In this document: positions 5,878-15,072 of the stretch, one piece after another
Position numbering within the stretch: position 1 is the stretch's first letter
Layout of the letters: every line of letters begins with the position of its first letter
NCBI GenBank assembly: GCA_040390775.1
Contig: JAZJXR010000014.1
Span: forward strand, 1 to 64,000
Direction: 5' to 3'
DNA: 64,000 nucleotides
Origin: JAQBQZ01 sp040390775
Lineage (GTDB): Bacteria > Patescibacteriota > Minisyncoccia > Phycocordibacterales > CAIRYW01
Notes under the pieces: generated by a model
Seen by the model: the letters and a program-made list of their open reading frames with translations, nothing else
Database searches by the model: none
What the model was told of the DNA's origin: nothing
Program-made: the position numbers and the translations under genes

Positions 5878-7980
5878 TTATGCAAGAAGCTTCAAAAATG
5901 CTTTTTCGTTTAGGATTTTGACGCCGAGCTCGCGTGCCTTGTCGAGCTTCGAGCCAGCAGATTCGCCCGCGACAACATAAGAGGTATTTTTGGATACAGA
6001 AGAAGACACGCCGCCGCCTAAAGATTTGATTTTCTTTTTGGCTTCTTCTCTATCCATAGATATCGTGCCTGTCAGTACAAATGTTTTACCTTTTAGGGGC
6101 AAATTCTTCTTCTCTTTTTTAGGCGAGATTATTTTGAGCTCAGGCAATAATTTCGCAAGCATTTTTTGATTATGAGCATCTCTAAACCACGCTATGATTT
6201 CGCGCGCGATCACGCTGCCTACGCCGTCTATCTTTTCTAGATCCTCAAATGAGGCGTGAGATAATTTGTCGATAGATCCGAAATGATTCGCCAGATCGTA
6301 CGCCGTCTCTTCGCCCACCTGAGAAATAGATAGGGCAACGATCAAGCGGTACAGCTCTACATTTCGCGCCTTTTCTATAGATGCCAGAAGATTATCCACT
6401 GATCTTTCTGCAAATCTAGGCAGAGCCAAGAGATCGCCTTTTTTCAAAGTGAAAAAATCCGGCCGCCCCGCCACCAAATTATTATCAAGAAGCAGATCCA
6501 CGATCTTTGGGCCAAGGCCATCGATATCAAAAGCGACCTTGCTCGTAAAATAATACAAGCTGCGCCGATCTTTGGCGGCGCATTTTTTGTTCTCGCAATA
6601 CCATGCAGCACTTTCGCTATTTTTGCCAATAGATTTTTTGACGAGAGGAAATTCGCAAACAGGGCATTTGCTTGGCATTTTGAAATTCTTTTCTTTGCCC
6701 GTGCGCAGATCCTTTAGCACTTCTACCACCTCTGGAATCACATCCCCTGCTTTTTGCAGGATCACAGTGTCGCCGATCCGCAAANNNNNNNNNNCGGTGC
6801 GGAATTCCGGCAATACCTTAATGATGTCGGGAATTACGTCGCCGGCGCGCCCTACCACCACGGTGTCACCGATTTTTACGCCAAGACGCCTGATTTCATC
6901 TTCATTGTGCAACGTGGCGCGCGATACCGTCGAGCCGTAGACAAGCACAGGGCGCAAATTTGCCACGGGTGTAATGACGCCAGTGCGCCCCACTTGGAGC
7001 GTGATATCTTGAAGCACCGTCGTCACCTGCTCAGCAGCAAACTTGAATGCAATCGCATATCGCGGCGCCTTGCCCGTGAATCCGAGCTTGGGATATAAAT
7101 TCTGATCGTCTACCTTCACTACCACACCGTCAAAAAAATAATCTTCTTTGCTCTTTTTCTCTTCCCATTTTTTCCAATACTTGATCACAGCTGCGGCATT
7201 TGCCGCTTTTTCAAAATTTCGATTAACCTTAAATCCAAGCTTCTGCAAATATTGCAATTCTTCATATTGGGTATGGATCGGCCGCCCAATTTCAGCGATA
7301 TCATATACAAATACTTCGAGCCTGCGCGAAGCCGCTATATTGCTATCAAGCTGCCTGATCGATCCTGCTGCAATGTTGCGTGGATTTGCAAAAAGCTCTT
7401 CTCCGTTTTTTGCGCGCTCCCAATTGAGCTCTGCAAACACGCTCTTCCTCATCCACACTTCTCCTTCGACTATAATATCGATATCTTCTGAAAGCTTTAT
7501 GGGCACCGATTCAATTGTGCGAATGTTATGCGTCACATCTTCGCCCGCCTCGCCATTCCCCCGCGTAGCGGCTTGAAAAAGCATGCCACTTTTGTATTCA
7601 AGCACGATCTTGAGGCCGTCTATTTTGTGCTCACACACATAGGCCATGTCCGCATTCAAATCTAAATTTAAAAATTTCTTCGTCCTCTTATCAAATTCTT
7701 CAAATTCTTTTGGAGTGAAACAATCATTGAGCGACCACTGCTTTATTTTGTGCCGCACCTTAGCAAGCTCATCTTTTATTCCTCCAGCCACCCTTTGAGT
7801 AGGAGAATCAGGAGTAACGAGCGCAGGAAATTCTTGCTCGATCTGAGATAGCTCATGCTTTAGCGAATCAAGAGCATCGGGAGATATTTCGGATCTATCG
7901 AACACATGCTGCTCTCGCCTATAATGCTCGATCAGCTCTCGCAGCTTTTTTGCTCTGGCTTTTGCCTCGGGAAGATTCAT
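5878..7980 (-). CDS. ligA: NAD-dependent DNA ligase (with scaffold gap)
   Basis: It seals DNA nicks using NAD. Residues 1-60 match the NAD-binding Ia domain, the adenylated lysine is Lys119 in EHKIDG, and a Cys4 zinc finger (CPVCEF...CENKKCA), helix-hairpin-helix repeats (LEKIDGVGSV) and a C-terminal BRCT domain (GKTFVLTGTI) follow. The gene contains an N10 gap (6785-6794). The OB-fold segment is present twice, once on each side of the gap in diverged form (KIGDTVVVGRAGDVIPDI and RIGDTVILQKAGDVIPEV), where one copy is expected. This points to a bad scaffold join rather than a true duplication. It follows the pilus genes on the same strand. Confidence 0.93.
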   Translation of the reverse strand: MNLPEAKARAKKLRELIEHYRREQHVFDRSEISPDALDSLKHELSQIEQEFPALVTPDSPTQRVAGGIKDELAKVRHKIKQWSLNDCFTPKEFEEFDKRTKKFLNLDLNADMAYVCEHKIDGLKIVLEYKSGMLFQAATRGNGEAGEDVTHNIRTIESVPIKLSEDIDIIVEGEVWMRKSVFAELNWERAKNGEELFANPRNIAAGSIRQLDSNIAASRRLEVFVYDIAEIGRPIHTQYEELQYLQKLGFKVNRNFEKAANAAAVIKYWKKWEEKKSKEDYFFDGVVVKVDDQNLYPKLGFTGKAPRYAIAFKFAAEQVTTVLQDITLQVGRTGVITPVANLRPVLVYGSTVSRATLHNEDEIRRLGVKIGDTVVVGRAGDVIPDIIKVLPEFRTXXXXLRIGDTVILQKAGDVIPEVVEVLKDLRTGKEKNFKMPSKCPVCEFPLVKKSIGKNSESAAWYCENKKCAAKDRRSLYYFTSKVAFDIDGLGPKIVDLLLDNNLVAGRPDFFTLKKGDLLALPRFAERSVDNLLASIEKARNVELYRLIVALSISQVGEETAYDLANHFGSIDKLSHASFEDLEKIDGVGSVIAREIIAWFRDAHNQKMLAKLLPELKIISPKKEKKNLPLKGKTFVLTGTISMDREEAKKKIKSLGGGVSSSVSKNTSYVVAGESAGSKLDKARELGVKILNEKAFLKLLA
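6785..6794. other. Scaffold gap (N10) inside ligA
   Basis: Ten N of nominal length. The flanks carry two versions of the same ligase OB-fold segment, so sequence is probably overlapping rather than missing here. Confidence 0.9.
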
Positions 7981-7990
7981 GGTGGAACTG

Positions 7991-8572
7991 TTATTGGTTT
8001 ATGGATCTTATGGCACGCTCGTACCTATTAGCAGCAGAAGTGTTGCAGGTATTGTAGCCTCTAGATTCAATAATCGTCGAGCCATCTGAGGCCCTCTTTG
8101 TAACTGTAACCACTAAGCACATATCATCATTATCCGCCGAATCGCCAGACAAAGGCGAATCCTTTTCTATAATAAAATCATTCGTCATATCTCCATTAGC
8201 TTCCTTTTTTGGCGCACCATTTGGATCGCCGGGATTGATCGCGATCTCTTTGCCCATGCATCTGATCTTTCTTTCTGTCTTATATTGCGGATAATCATCA
8301 AGGCATGAAGCGTATCCTGAGGGCGTCGTGCTAGGAGCTGCAAAAAAACCAAGCTGGCAGCCAGGCTGCCCTGCACCGCGATCAAGATACAGCGCGCATT
8401 CCACGCCAGCGTCAGCGGAATAAAATGATTGCTGCGTAGCTTTGCCAGCAGAAGAAAGCGTGAGCTGCTTTAGAGTGATGCTAAGGATCGCAGCGCCGAC
8501 AGCCAGCACAAGCGCGCCGACAAGAGACGCAAATAGAAGTGTGAATCCTGTTTTTTTAGCAATTTTTCTCAT
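7991..8572 (-). CDS. Type IV pilus minor protein, PilX-like
   Basis: A 193-residue protein starting with a short basic leader and a GFTLLFASLVGALVLAVGA hydrophobic helix, a variant class III signal where the usual E5 is missing. Next comes the QSFYSADAGVECALYLDR segment typical of PilX-like minor pilins (AxAGVE motif). The rest is a Cys-containing globular domain. The start overlaps the stop of the upstream pseudopilin gene by one base (TAATG), so it belongs to the pseudopilin operon. It probably helps prime pilus assembly; this is inferred from position. Confidence 0.8.
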   Translation of the reverse strand: MRKIAKKTGFTLLFASLVGALVLAVGAAILSITLKQLTLSSAGKATQQSFYSADAGVECALYLDRGAGQPGCQLGFFAAPSTTPSGYASCLDDYPQYKTERKIRCMGKEIAINPGDPNGAPKKEANGDMTNDFIIEKDSPLSGDSADNDDMCLVVTVTKRASDGSTIIESRGYNTCNTSAANRYERAIRSINQ

Positions 8573-9198
8573 TATTTTCTTTCCCAGTTAGTCATAAGAG
8601 CCTTCACCGTCACCTTCCTGTTCGCAGCGCCGAATCCGCTCGAGCTCGTCCACGTCACCGTTGCTTCGATCAGCGCTTCTTCATTATTTGTCGGCGTGCC
8701 GTTATTTGATTGCGGAATTATCACTACCGTGCGATTGAATCTGGATGGCACTGCACTTGGATCGCTAGAATTGTAGCTCCATATCCCAGTATTTTGATTA
8801 AAGAGCATGTTAGGGCATGGAGCGCTATTCATGCAAGATACAATTGCATCTGGATCACCAATAAATGATTTCGTGGCATCTACTCTACACCCCGTCTGGC
8901 CCGAGGATGGATCAGCTACGCATTCGTCGAGACCATAGAGCCATGCGCCTCCGTCCACAGGCGTGCCATCGCTATTGAATACGTCCACAAGGAATCTGGT
9001 ATCGCGGGCGTTCTTGATATATTCGATAGATTCCTCTGCCAAATAATACGCCGTGATCTCTTCTCGAGAATAGAATGCCGAAAAAAGAGCTTGCGCCGCG
9101 ATCTGGAGCGGGCCCACGATAGACAAAAGCAAAATAGTGATCGCCACCAATGTTTCAATCAAAGTAAAACCCTTTTTGTTTTCTATTTTCTTTATCAT
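8572..9198 (-). CDS. Type IV pilus minor pseudopilin, PilV-like
   Basis: A 208-residue protein with a prepilin leader ending KKGFTLIETLVAITILLL, cleaved after Gly with Glu at position 5 of the mature protein, and a 20-residue hydrophobic helix. The YYLAEESIEYIKNARD segment after it is typical of PilV/GspI-like minor pilins. The C-terminal half is a beta-rich domain of unknown specificity. The start codon overlaps the stop of the next upstream gene (ATGA), which indicates translational coupling. Confidence 0.82.
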   Translation of the reverse strand: MIKKIENKKGFTLIETLVAITILLLSIVGPLQIAAQALFSAFYSREEITAYYLAEESIEYIKNARDTRFLVDVFNSDGTPVDGGAWLYGLDECVADPSSGQTGCRVDATKSFIGDPDAIVSCMNSAPCPNMLFNQNTGIWSYNSSDPSAVPSRFNRTVVIIPQSNNGTPTNNEEALIEATVTWTSSSGFGAANRKVTVKALMTNWERK

Positions 9199-9761
9199 AT
9201 ATCTAGCTTTCTTTGTGACACCATAGTCTGCAAGCTGAATTTCGCCACATCGCCATAACCCGTATATTCGCCTTGAATTATTATCAAAATCTTTGGCTGG
9301 CGATTATCTTGGCTTTCGCCGTGCGCCGTACCCGTGACATAAAAATCCAGCTTTTCTACTTTTACTTCAGGAGCCGTCATCGAATAGGCGTTCTCATCCG
9401 CCACTTTTTTATAGATCGCATGATCTACAGTGTTTAGGCTATATATGACCTTTTGATTTGCTGATTGCGCCGAAGTGAACACGACCGCATTGCCGGCAGA
9501 AGATACACAATCATCAAGCTCCACCGTAGAAATATCGCAATCATAATCATATCCTGTGCGAAGGTCCCTCATCATACCTTCGAGAGCAAAATTCAAGTTT
9601 GTGATCACAGAGTTCAAGGCTTGCGCCTTTTTGTTGGCAGCGACGACAGATAGCACAGCTCCGATAGCCACCACCATCACGAGCGCAAATATAGAAACAG
9701 CCACCATGATCTCGATCAGAGTGAATCCTAGTGTTTTATTTTTGTGATTTTTATTTTGCAT
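9195..9761 (-). CDS. Type IV pilus minor pseudopilin, PilW/GspJ-like
   Basis: A 188-residue protein with class III signal LGFTLIEIMVAVSIFALVMV followed by a hydrophobic helix. The following ALEGMMRDLRTGYDYDCD segment is the usual GspJ/PilW feature. A beta-strand domain comes after it. It is one base from the upstream pseudopilin gene and overlaps the downstream one, so the four minor pilins form one translationally coupled unit. Confidence 0.82.
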   Translation of the reverse strand: MQNKNHKNKTLGFTLIEIMVAVSIFALVMVVAIGAVLSVVAANKKAQALNSVITNLNFALEGMMRDLRTGYDYDCDISTVELDDCVSSAGNAVVFTSAQSANQKVIYSLNTVDHAIYKKVADENAYSMTAPEVKVEKLDFYVTGTAHGESQDNRQPKILIIIQGEYTGYGDVAKFSLQTMVSQRKLDI

Positions 9762-9762
9762 A

Positions 9763-10500
9763 TTAATTATTCACCTCGCATCCTCCAAAAGGCAAATTTG
9801 CATCAGCTGCATCCACCGATACCTGCCCAGATATGAATACGCGCACAGTCCGGCATTTGTCCCCAAGCCCCGATTCGATCACGATCTTTGCTTGATCATA
9901 ATCTCTGGTATATGCCTTATCGAGCCCGATAGTAATGTGAGCGTCAGGATTTGGCTTTACAAATACTATATCAAGAGTCTTGTTTGATTTGTTTGTAGCA
10001 GTATCCCAGCAATTCCAGCCGCTAGTATTGTGCGCGCAAAATCTATGGATCTTCTCGCCTTGGGTTAGCTCGATTGTATTTGTGACCAGATCACGGTATG
10101 TCTCGGAGTTGTCCGTCGGGGGATCATATTCGTAATTAAAATGAGTATCGCTTCCAGGCGTAGATGCACCAGGCTGATCAGACACATCAATAAAAGTAAG
10201 AAATGTGCTAGGCTTTTCTTCAGTATTGCTACCTTCAAAATGCACTCCGTAGCCCACGCGATACTGCTCTGTGCTCTGGATCTGATCGCTAGCTTTGCCT
10301 TTTGAGCTAATGCCGTACACCTGCGCCTGCCTGATCGTAAGCGCAATCTCGTAAGCCATATTGCTGATTAGAATATCGCTCGAGAATTTAGCTTGATGGA
10401 ATAGCGCAACAGAAGTGATCACGATGATTATAGAAACAGCTACAATGAGCTCGATCAGAGTAAAGCCTTTATTCGCGATTTTTGATATAGAAGATCTCAT
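9763..10500 (-). CDS. Type IV pilus minor pseudopilin, GspH/FimT-like
   Basis: A 245-residue protein with signal KGFTLIELIVAVSIIIVITS. The mature helix is followed by YEIALTIRQAQVYGIS, a pattern seen in GspH/FimT pseudopilins. The large C-terminal domain has two cysteines near ...FCAHNTSGWNC and a late pair (DKC, GGC) that could form disulfides in the exported protein. It lies one base from pilD upstream. Confidence 0.82.
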   Translation of the reverse strand: MRSSISKIANKGFTLIELIVAVSIIIVITSVALFHQAKFSSDILISNMAYEIALTIRQAQVYGISSKGKASDQIQSTEQYRVGYGVHFEGSNTEEKPSTFLTFIDVSDQPGASTPGSDTHFNYEYDPPTDNSETYRDLVTNTIELTQGEKIHRFCAHNTSGWNCWDTATNKSNKTLDIVFVKPNPDAHITIGLDKAYTRDYDQAKIVIESGLGDKCRTVRVFISGQVSVDAADANLPFGGCEVNN

Positions 10501-10501
10501 G

Positions 10502-11314
10502 CTACATTCCGAAAATTAAAGCCCCTAGATTGAATAGATCTGGATTAAAGATATATGCAAGTAAAGCGCCAAGCACCAGAAACGGCGCAAACGGAATTTC
10601 TGATTTCGCATTCAATCTGGAAGGCTTGGATCTGTATGCAAATTGGATAGCCATGAGCGCGAGAGCAAATATAGCAGCGCTCCAAAATCCGAGGATGATA
10701 GCAGACACGCCGCGCACAAAACCAAGCATCCAGCCGATGCCGAGAGCAAGCTTGCCATCCCCCAGCCCCATCCAAGCGCCATCTGATGCATACCAAAGCG
10801 CGAAAAACGGTGCAAAAAGAATCGGCCCAGCAAGCAGATCCAGCACGCCATGAAGAGTGGCAAAATAAAATAGAGAATGTGAAAGCAAGAGCCACAGAAG
10901 AGATGCTGCGCCGAATACAAACACCAAAAGATCCGGCACGATCTTGTGCCGCAGATCGTACACAGAAATCGCGATCAGGATAGAAAATACAAAAGAGTAG
11001 AACACTATCGCAGCGATGCTTCCGCCTATCAAAACTTCCCGAAGGAAAATGATCATAAACACGAGCCCTGTCACGAATTCTACCAAAGGGTATTGCCAAG
11101 AGATCTTGCTCTTGCACCCTCTGCATTTGCCGAGGGATAGCACAAAGCTTAGGATCGGCACGAGCTCTAAGGCGGACAGCGTCTTGCCGCATGAAAAGCA
11201 GAATGATCTACCGCCCACCGTGCGGCCCGTGTTGTACCGAAGCACAAGCACATTTAGAAAGCTCCCAATTATGCATCCAAAAATGAAAACCATGAAGCCG
11301 AGAAATGTAAGCAT
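10502..11314 (-). CDS. pilD: Prepilin leader peptidase / N-methyltransferase
   Basis: A 270-residue polytopic membrane enzyme that cuts the basic leader from all the prepilins encoded around it and methylates their new N-terminus. The cytosolic loop carries the zinc-binding Cys pairs FCFSC and CRGC (about residues 38-70). The two catalytic aspartates are in SVYDLRHKIVPD (about 117-128) and GLGDGKLALG (about 182-191). Eight hydrophobic segments are visible. This is the full, methylase-containing form and is of normal length. Confidence 0.95.
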   Translation of the reverse strand: MLTFLGFMVFIFGCIIGSFLNVLVLRYNTGRTVGGRSFCFSCGKTLSALELVPILSFVLSLGKCRGCKSKISWQYPLVEFVTGLVFMIIFLREVLIGGSIAAIVFYSFVFSILIAISVYDLRHKIVPDLLVFVFGAASLLWLLLSHSLFYFATLHGVLDLLAGPILFAPFFALWYASDGAWMGLGDGKLALGIGWMLGFVRGVSAIILGFWSAAIFALALMAIQFAYRSKPSRLNAKSEIPFAPFLVLGALLAYIFNPDLFNLGALIFGM

Positions 11315-11321
11315 GGATTTA

Positions 11322-11732
11322 TTATACCTTGGGCCCTTTGATTATGTAATTCCCCATTTCGCTCGGGCAATCAGAATCCGCTGGCGACGGGCTCGCCACA
11401 TTCGTCTCCATTATGCCGCCGACACAATAGCCATGCTCGAGCTTTACATATGAATACAGATTGTGTGTTGAAGGATCTGTGGGAGCACTGCCGGCTGTGG
11501 TATTGCCAAAATACTGATCCAAATTAGAAATGCTCGTCGCAAAAGATCCGTGCTCTGCGAAATACTGCTCTGCTGCAAGGGAAAGATTTTTGAGATCCGT
11601 GGAACGCACAGCATCCCTAGCCTTTGCTCTACTTCCGCCAAGGCTTACAAACACCACTGCAGCAAAAAGGCCGATGATAGATACAGCGACCATAAGCTCG
11701 ATCAGAGTAAAGCCTCTTTTAGATTTTCGCAT
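11322..11732 (-). CDS. Type IV pilin (GspG-like)
   Basis: A 136-residue pilin. The start at 11732 gives a short leader, MRKSKRG, then FTLIELMVAVSIIGLFAAVVFVSL. The mature protein continues with ARDAVRSTDLKNLSLAAEQYF, a GspG/pilin alpha-1 continuation. It ends in a domain with two cysteines (HGYC, SDC), likely a D-region disulfide. Its own -10 box TATAAT (11739-11744) is 6 nt from the ATG and inside the T-tract of the preceding terminator, so it may be expressed as a leaderless unit apart from the major pilin. Confidence 0.88.
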   Translation of the reverse strand: MRKSKRGFTLIELMVAVSIIGLFAAVVFVSLGGSRAKARDAVRSTDLKNLSLAAEQYFAEHGSFATSISNLDQYFGNTTAGSAPTDPSTHNLYSYVKLEHGYCVGGIMETNVASPSPADSDCPSEMGNYIIKGPKV

Positions 11733-11750
11733 GGATACATTATACAACAA

Positions 11751-11785
11751 AACCCGCCCACGACTGAAGTCGGGGCGGGTTTTGA
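11751..11785 (-). terminator. Terminator after the 11806-12165 pilin gene
   Basis: An AAAACCCGCCC...GGGCGGGTTTT hairpin with an inner GACT/AGTC helix, followed on the minus strand by TTTTG. It closes a single-gene unit with the promoter at 12247-12277. Confidence 0.85.
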
Positions 11786-11805
11786 GCCACACTAACCTAG
11801 AAGAT

Positions 11806-12165
11806 TTAGCAACCTGTGAATGTAGGGCCAGCTTCTGTGACAGTAGCTGCTGTGCAATCACCACCGCCACCTGTAACAGTAGGAGTAGCTGAGATACTGA
11901 AAGTACCATCTCCTGTACATGTAGCACCAGTCGCTGTGAGTGTGCTGAATGTAGGAAGAGTAATCGCTGTGCTGCTTGTACCACCATCGCAAGCTGAGAT
12001 AGCTGCAGGTGTGATAGAAGATACCTCACCCTTGAAAGCTGCTGTCTTCGCTTTCGTCCTAGCTCCGCTAAGAGACACGAGCACAACTGATGACAAAATA
12101 CCGATGATCGCGATCACAACGAGGAGCTCGATCAATGTAAAACCTTTCTTCTTTGAAATTTTCAT
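11806..12165 (-). CDS. pilA: Probable major type IV pilin
   Basis: A 119-residue small pilin with leader MKISKKKG and mature FTLIELLVVIAIIGILSSVVLVSL. The C-terminal part is Thr/Gly/Ala rich and has four cysteines, likely two disulfides. It is the only pilin here flanked by both a strong promoter (TATAAT 12247-12252) and a strong terminator. This suggests high independent expression, as expected for the main fibre subunit. The assignment as major pilin is inferred from that layout; the 152-residue neighbour is the alternative. Confidence 0.85.
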   Translation of the reverse strand: MKISKKKGFTLIELLVVIAIIGILSSVVLVSLSGARTKAKTAAFKGEVSSITPAAISACDGGTSSTAITLPTFSTLTATGATCTGDGTFSISATPTVTGGGGDCTAATVTEAGPTFTGC

Positions 12166-12246
12166 TTCTTAATAATTCTTAATTAATAATAATCAATTGA
12201 TTATGCCTTTTTACGGTAAAGACAAACGACATTCGACCGTGGATAT

Positions 12247-12277
12247 ATTATACCTTGATAAATAAAGCGAATGTAAA
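12247..12277 (-). promoter_or_regulatory. Promoter of the probable major pilin gene
   Basis: The minus strand has -10 TATAAT (12252-12247) and either TTTACA 19 nt or TACATT 17 nt upstream as the -35. The start codon is about 80 nt downstream, so the pilin message has a leader, unlike many genes here. Confidence 0.65.
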
Positions 12278-12308
12278 GCAAGCTTGGGGATAACCCAAGA
12301 AATAGCAG

Positions 12309-12767
12309 CTATACGCAGTTGCTTTTCGCTACGTCGCAGGTGATCGTGGTGTAGCCTGTTTGCGTCGCAGTAAAGATAAGCGTGCCAGCCGTGAGTGTGC
12401 CTGATGTAGGAGCTACGTATGCAAACCCTGAACCAGAAATATCCGGCCAAGTGGCATCATGGCCGGAGACAGTGGCGCCACCTGAGGTCTTGCAAATAAT
12501 TGCTCCGGAAGTAGGCACGTTTACTGTCGTCGAAATTATGCCGCCGTCATCTATGCAAGATTGCAATTCTACCATCGTGCTGTTTAGAGACTGAAGAGCT
12601 GAGGCACGCTTGGCTTTGCTGCGCGCTCCATTAAGAGAAACCAATACGACGCTAGACAGAAGCCCAATGATCGCGATCACAACGAGAAGCTCGATCAATG
12701 TAAATCCCGCACGAGTATTCAGTAGAGAGTATTTTGTAGTCAGTCCTTTTTTATATTTATTTTTCAT
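12309..12767 (-). CDS. Type IV pilin
   Basis: A 152-residue pilin. The start at 12767 gives a leader of about 22 residues (MKNKYKKGLTTKYSLLN...) before GFTLIELLVVIAIIGLLSS, longer than in the neighbours. The first 35 mature residues are nearly identical to the 11806-12165 pilin (VVLVSLNGARSKAK against VVLVSLSGARTKAK), which marks a recent duplication. Four cysteines lie in the C-terminal domain. It follows pilC by 10 nt, so it may be read through from the pilus operon. Confidence 0.86.
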   Translation of the reverse strand: MKNKYKKGLTTKYSLLNTRAGFTLIELLVVIAIIGLLSSVVLVSLNGARSKAKRASALQSLNSTMVELQSCIDDGGIISTTVNVPTSGAIICKTSGGATVSGHDATWPDISGSGFAYVAPTSGTLTAGTLIFTATQTGYTTITCDVAKSNCV

Positions 12768-12777
12768 ATTGATTTTA

Positions 12778-13983
12778 TTAAATTGATGATGAAATATTAT
12801 AGATTGGGATGAGCACTGAAGCAAGAAGGAATGCCACACCAAGCCCAAGCGATACGATCATCACAGGCTCGATAAGATCCACCAGCGTGTCCACAGCATT
12901 CACGACTTCTCTCTGATAAAATTTGGCGAGCGTATCTAGAATGCTCCCCAATTCTCCCGTTTCTTCGCCGATCTTCGTCATCTGCACCATGATCCCCGGC
13001 ACTTCTGGATAGGTAGCAAGCGCATCTGAAAGCGGCCGGCCGCCTTTGACAAGCTCGAGAGAGCCCTTGAGCACTTTCTCATATACCTTGCTATCTACCA
13101 CGTCACTCGTCAGCTCAAGCGCTTTGATCATCGGCACGCCGGAAATTAACAGAGTGTTCATGTTATCTGCAATCCTTGAGAGATAAAGCTTTTTGTAGAG
13201 AGAGCCGATGTATGGAATAGAAAGCTTGGCTTCATCGAATGCCAAAGAGCCGCTCGCTCCGCGGCCCGTCCTCCAAGCGAAAAATCCAAGAGCGATCACG
13301 GAGATCAATATCAGCCATCCGTAATCTACAAAGAAATTGGAAAATCCGATGACGATGCGCGTGTACAAAGGAATCGCTTGGCCGGATTCTGTGATGATCG
13401 TAGAGATCTTTGGGATCACGAGCGTTAGCATCAAGACCATCACGGCGATAAATGTGGCCACCACAAACGCCGGATATATCAGGGCGTTCTTGGCCTTGCT
13501 AGAAACGGCATAGCTGCGATCCAAATAATCAGCGAGGTACGCGAATGTCTGATCAAGCTTGCCGGATTCTTCGCCAGCCTTGACCATATTTACATAAAAT
13601 GTAGAAAAAGCTTTAGGGTGCTTGGATAGAGCTTTGGAAATAGTGGCACCTCCTTGGATATCGTCTGCTACCTCGGAAATTTTCTGGCCGAGCACTTTGT
13701 TCTCCGTCTCGCCTCCGAGAAGCCTGAACACGCGAAGAGCAGACACCTGCGCTCCGAAAAGCGTGGCGATCTGGCGCGAAAGTATCACCACATCTTTGTT
13801 TGAAATTCTTTCAAAAAGCTTGATTTTGCTATTCAAGCCTTGATTGGTGTTGGCTTCGGATATCGTGGTGATAACGAGCCCGCGCCGCTGCACTGATGCA
13901 ATAGCCACATCTGCATTGACGGCGTCTATCGATCCGCCTACTTCTTGCCCTTGTGCGTCTAGCGCTTTGTAATTAAATAGCAT
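12778..13983 (-). CDS. pilC: Type IV pilus inner-membrane platform protein
   Basis: A 401-residue platform protein that couples the PilB/PilT motors to pilin insertion. It shows two repeated GspF domains (about residues 65-190 and 265-390, each with a G-E-x-G-x-L motif: AGEESGKLDQTF and IGEETGELGSIL) and three hydrophobic segments. The length is standard. It lies 4 bases after pilT on the same strand. Confidence 0.95.
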   Translation of the reverse strand: MLFNYKALDAQGQEVGGSIDAVNADVAIASVQRRGLVITTISEANTNQGLNSKIKLFERISNKDVVILSRQIATLFGAQVSALRVFRLLGGETENKVLGQKISEVADDIQGGATISKALSKHPKAFSTFYVNMVKAGEESGKLDQTFAYLADYLDRSYAVSSKAKNALIYPAFVVATFIAVMVLMLTLVIPKISTIITESGQAIPLYTRIVIGFSNFFVDYGWLILISVIALGFFAWRTGRGASGSLAFDEAKLSIPYIGSLYKKLYLSRIADNMNTLLISGVPMIKALELTSDVVDSKVYEKVLKGSLELVKGGRPLSDALATYPEVPGIMVQMTKIGEETGELGSILDTLAKFYQREVVNAVDTLVDLIEPVMIVSLGLGVAFLLASVLIPIYNISSSI

Positions 13984-13987
13984 CTGT

Positions 13988-15058
13988 TTAGATCATTCTC
14001 TCTAGCATCTTTGGATTAAAGGCGTAGCGGTAGGCGTTTTCGATCGTGATCTCCCCTGCTCGTACAAGCTCTGCTAGGCATCTGTTCATATCGATCATGC
14101 CGCTTTCTGATGACGTTTCGATCACGGTGTTTATCTCATGCACTCTTTTTTCGCGAATAAGATTCGATACAGCATTGTTCACGATCAAAAGCTCGTAAGC
14201 CGGCACAAGGCCGCCAGAAATACGCGGTACAAGCCTTTGTGAAAATACTCCAATAAGGGAAGATGCAAGCTGTACGCGGATCTGATCCTGCTGGCCTCCA
14301 GGGAAAGAATCTATAATACGATCGATCGTTTGCGCGGCATTATTGGTGTGAAGCGTCGAGAAAACAAGATGGCCCGTTTCGGCAGCCGTCACAGCCGCAG
14401 ACATCGTCTCCGGATTGCGCATCTCGCCAACGAGGAGCACGTTCACGTCTTCGCGAAGCGCTTCTGTAAGAGCTATGCCAAAATCATTAGTGTCGATATG
14501 TACTTCTCTTTGATCGATGATGGATTTCTTTTGATCATAAATATATTCTACGGGATCCTCGATCGTGACGATATGCTCTGCGCGCTCTTGGTTGATAAGC
14601 TCGATCATTGCAGCGAGGGTCGTCGTCTTGCCTTGGCCTACAGGCCCCACTACAAGGAAAAATCCCTGCTTGCGCCTTGCGAAATCTGCAAGAAGAGATG
14701 GCAAGCGCAGATCTTCGATCGTTTTTATCTGCTTTGGAATCAGGCGCAAAGCGATAGACACGTGCCCCTGCTGGAGGAATGCATTGCCGCGAAATCTAGC
14801 CTTCTCGTTAAAATTGTAAGAAAAATCCATCTCCTTCACCTTTGCGAATTGGCTCTTCATCTCTGGAGTGACGAGTAGAGAAAGTATCGCCTCTGTATCT
14901 TCGCGCTTCAATGCCGCCTTCCTAGCAAGCGGGATCAAAGATCCAGACACACGAATCGTCGGGCTCCTGCCTTCTGAAAGATGTATATCAGAAGCGCCTT
15001 CTTTGATGACGGTTTCGAGAAGATCGTTTAATTCTTTTTTATATTCTTCGTTTTGCAT
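13988..15058 (-). CDS. pilT: Type IV pilus retraction ATPase
   Basis: A 356-residue hexameric ATPase that drives pilus disassembly. Walker A is GPVGQGKTTT (about residues 137-146), the Asp box is VTIEDPVEY, Walker B is VLLVGEMRNPETM, and His-box TGHLVFSTLHTNNA follows. The C-terminal NLIREKRVHEI corresponds to the AIRNLIRE retraction motif of PilT. Asp and His boxes are intact. It follows a response regulator gene. Confidence 0.95.
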   Translation of the reverse strand: MQNEEYKKELNDLLETVIKEGASDIHLSEGRSPTIRVSGSLIPLARKAALKREDTEAILSLLVTPEMKSQFAKVKEMDFSYNFNEKARFRGNAFLQQGHVSIALRLIPKQIKTIEDLRLPSLLADFARRKQGFFLVVGPVGQGKTTTLAAMIELINQERAEHIVTIEDPVEYIYDQKKSIIDQREVHIDTNDFGIALTEALREDVNVLLVGEMRNPETMSAAVTAAETGHLVFSTLHTNNAAQTIDRIIDSFPGGQQDQIRVQLASSLIGVFSQRLVPRISGGLVPAYELLIVNNAVSNLIREKRVHEINTVIETSSESGMIDMNRCLAELVRAGEITIENAYRYAFNPKMLERMI

Positions 15059-15072
15059 TTGTACAATATTTT

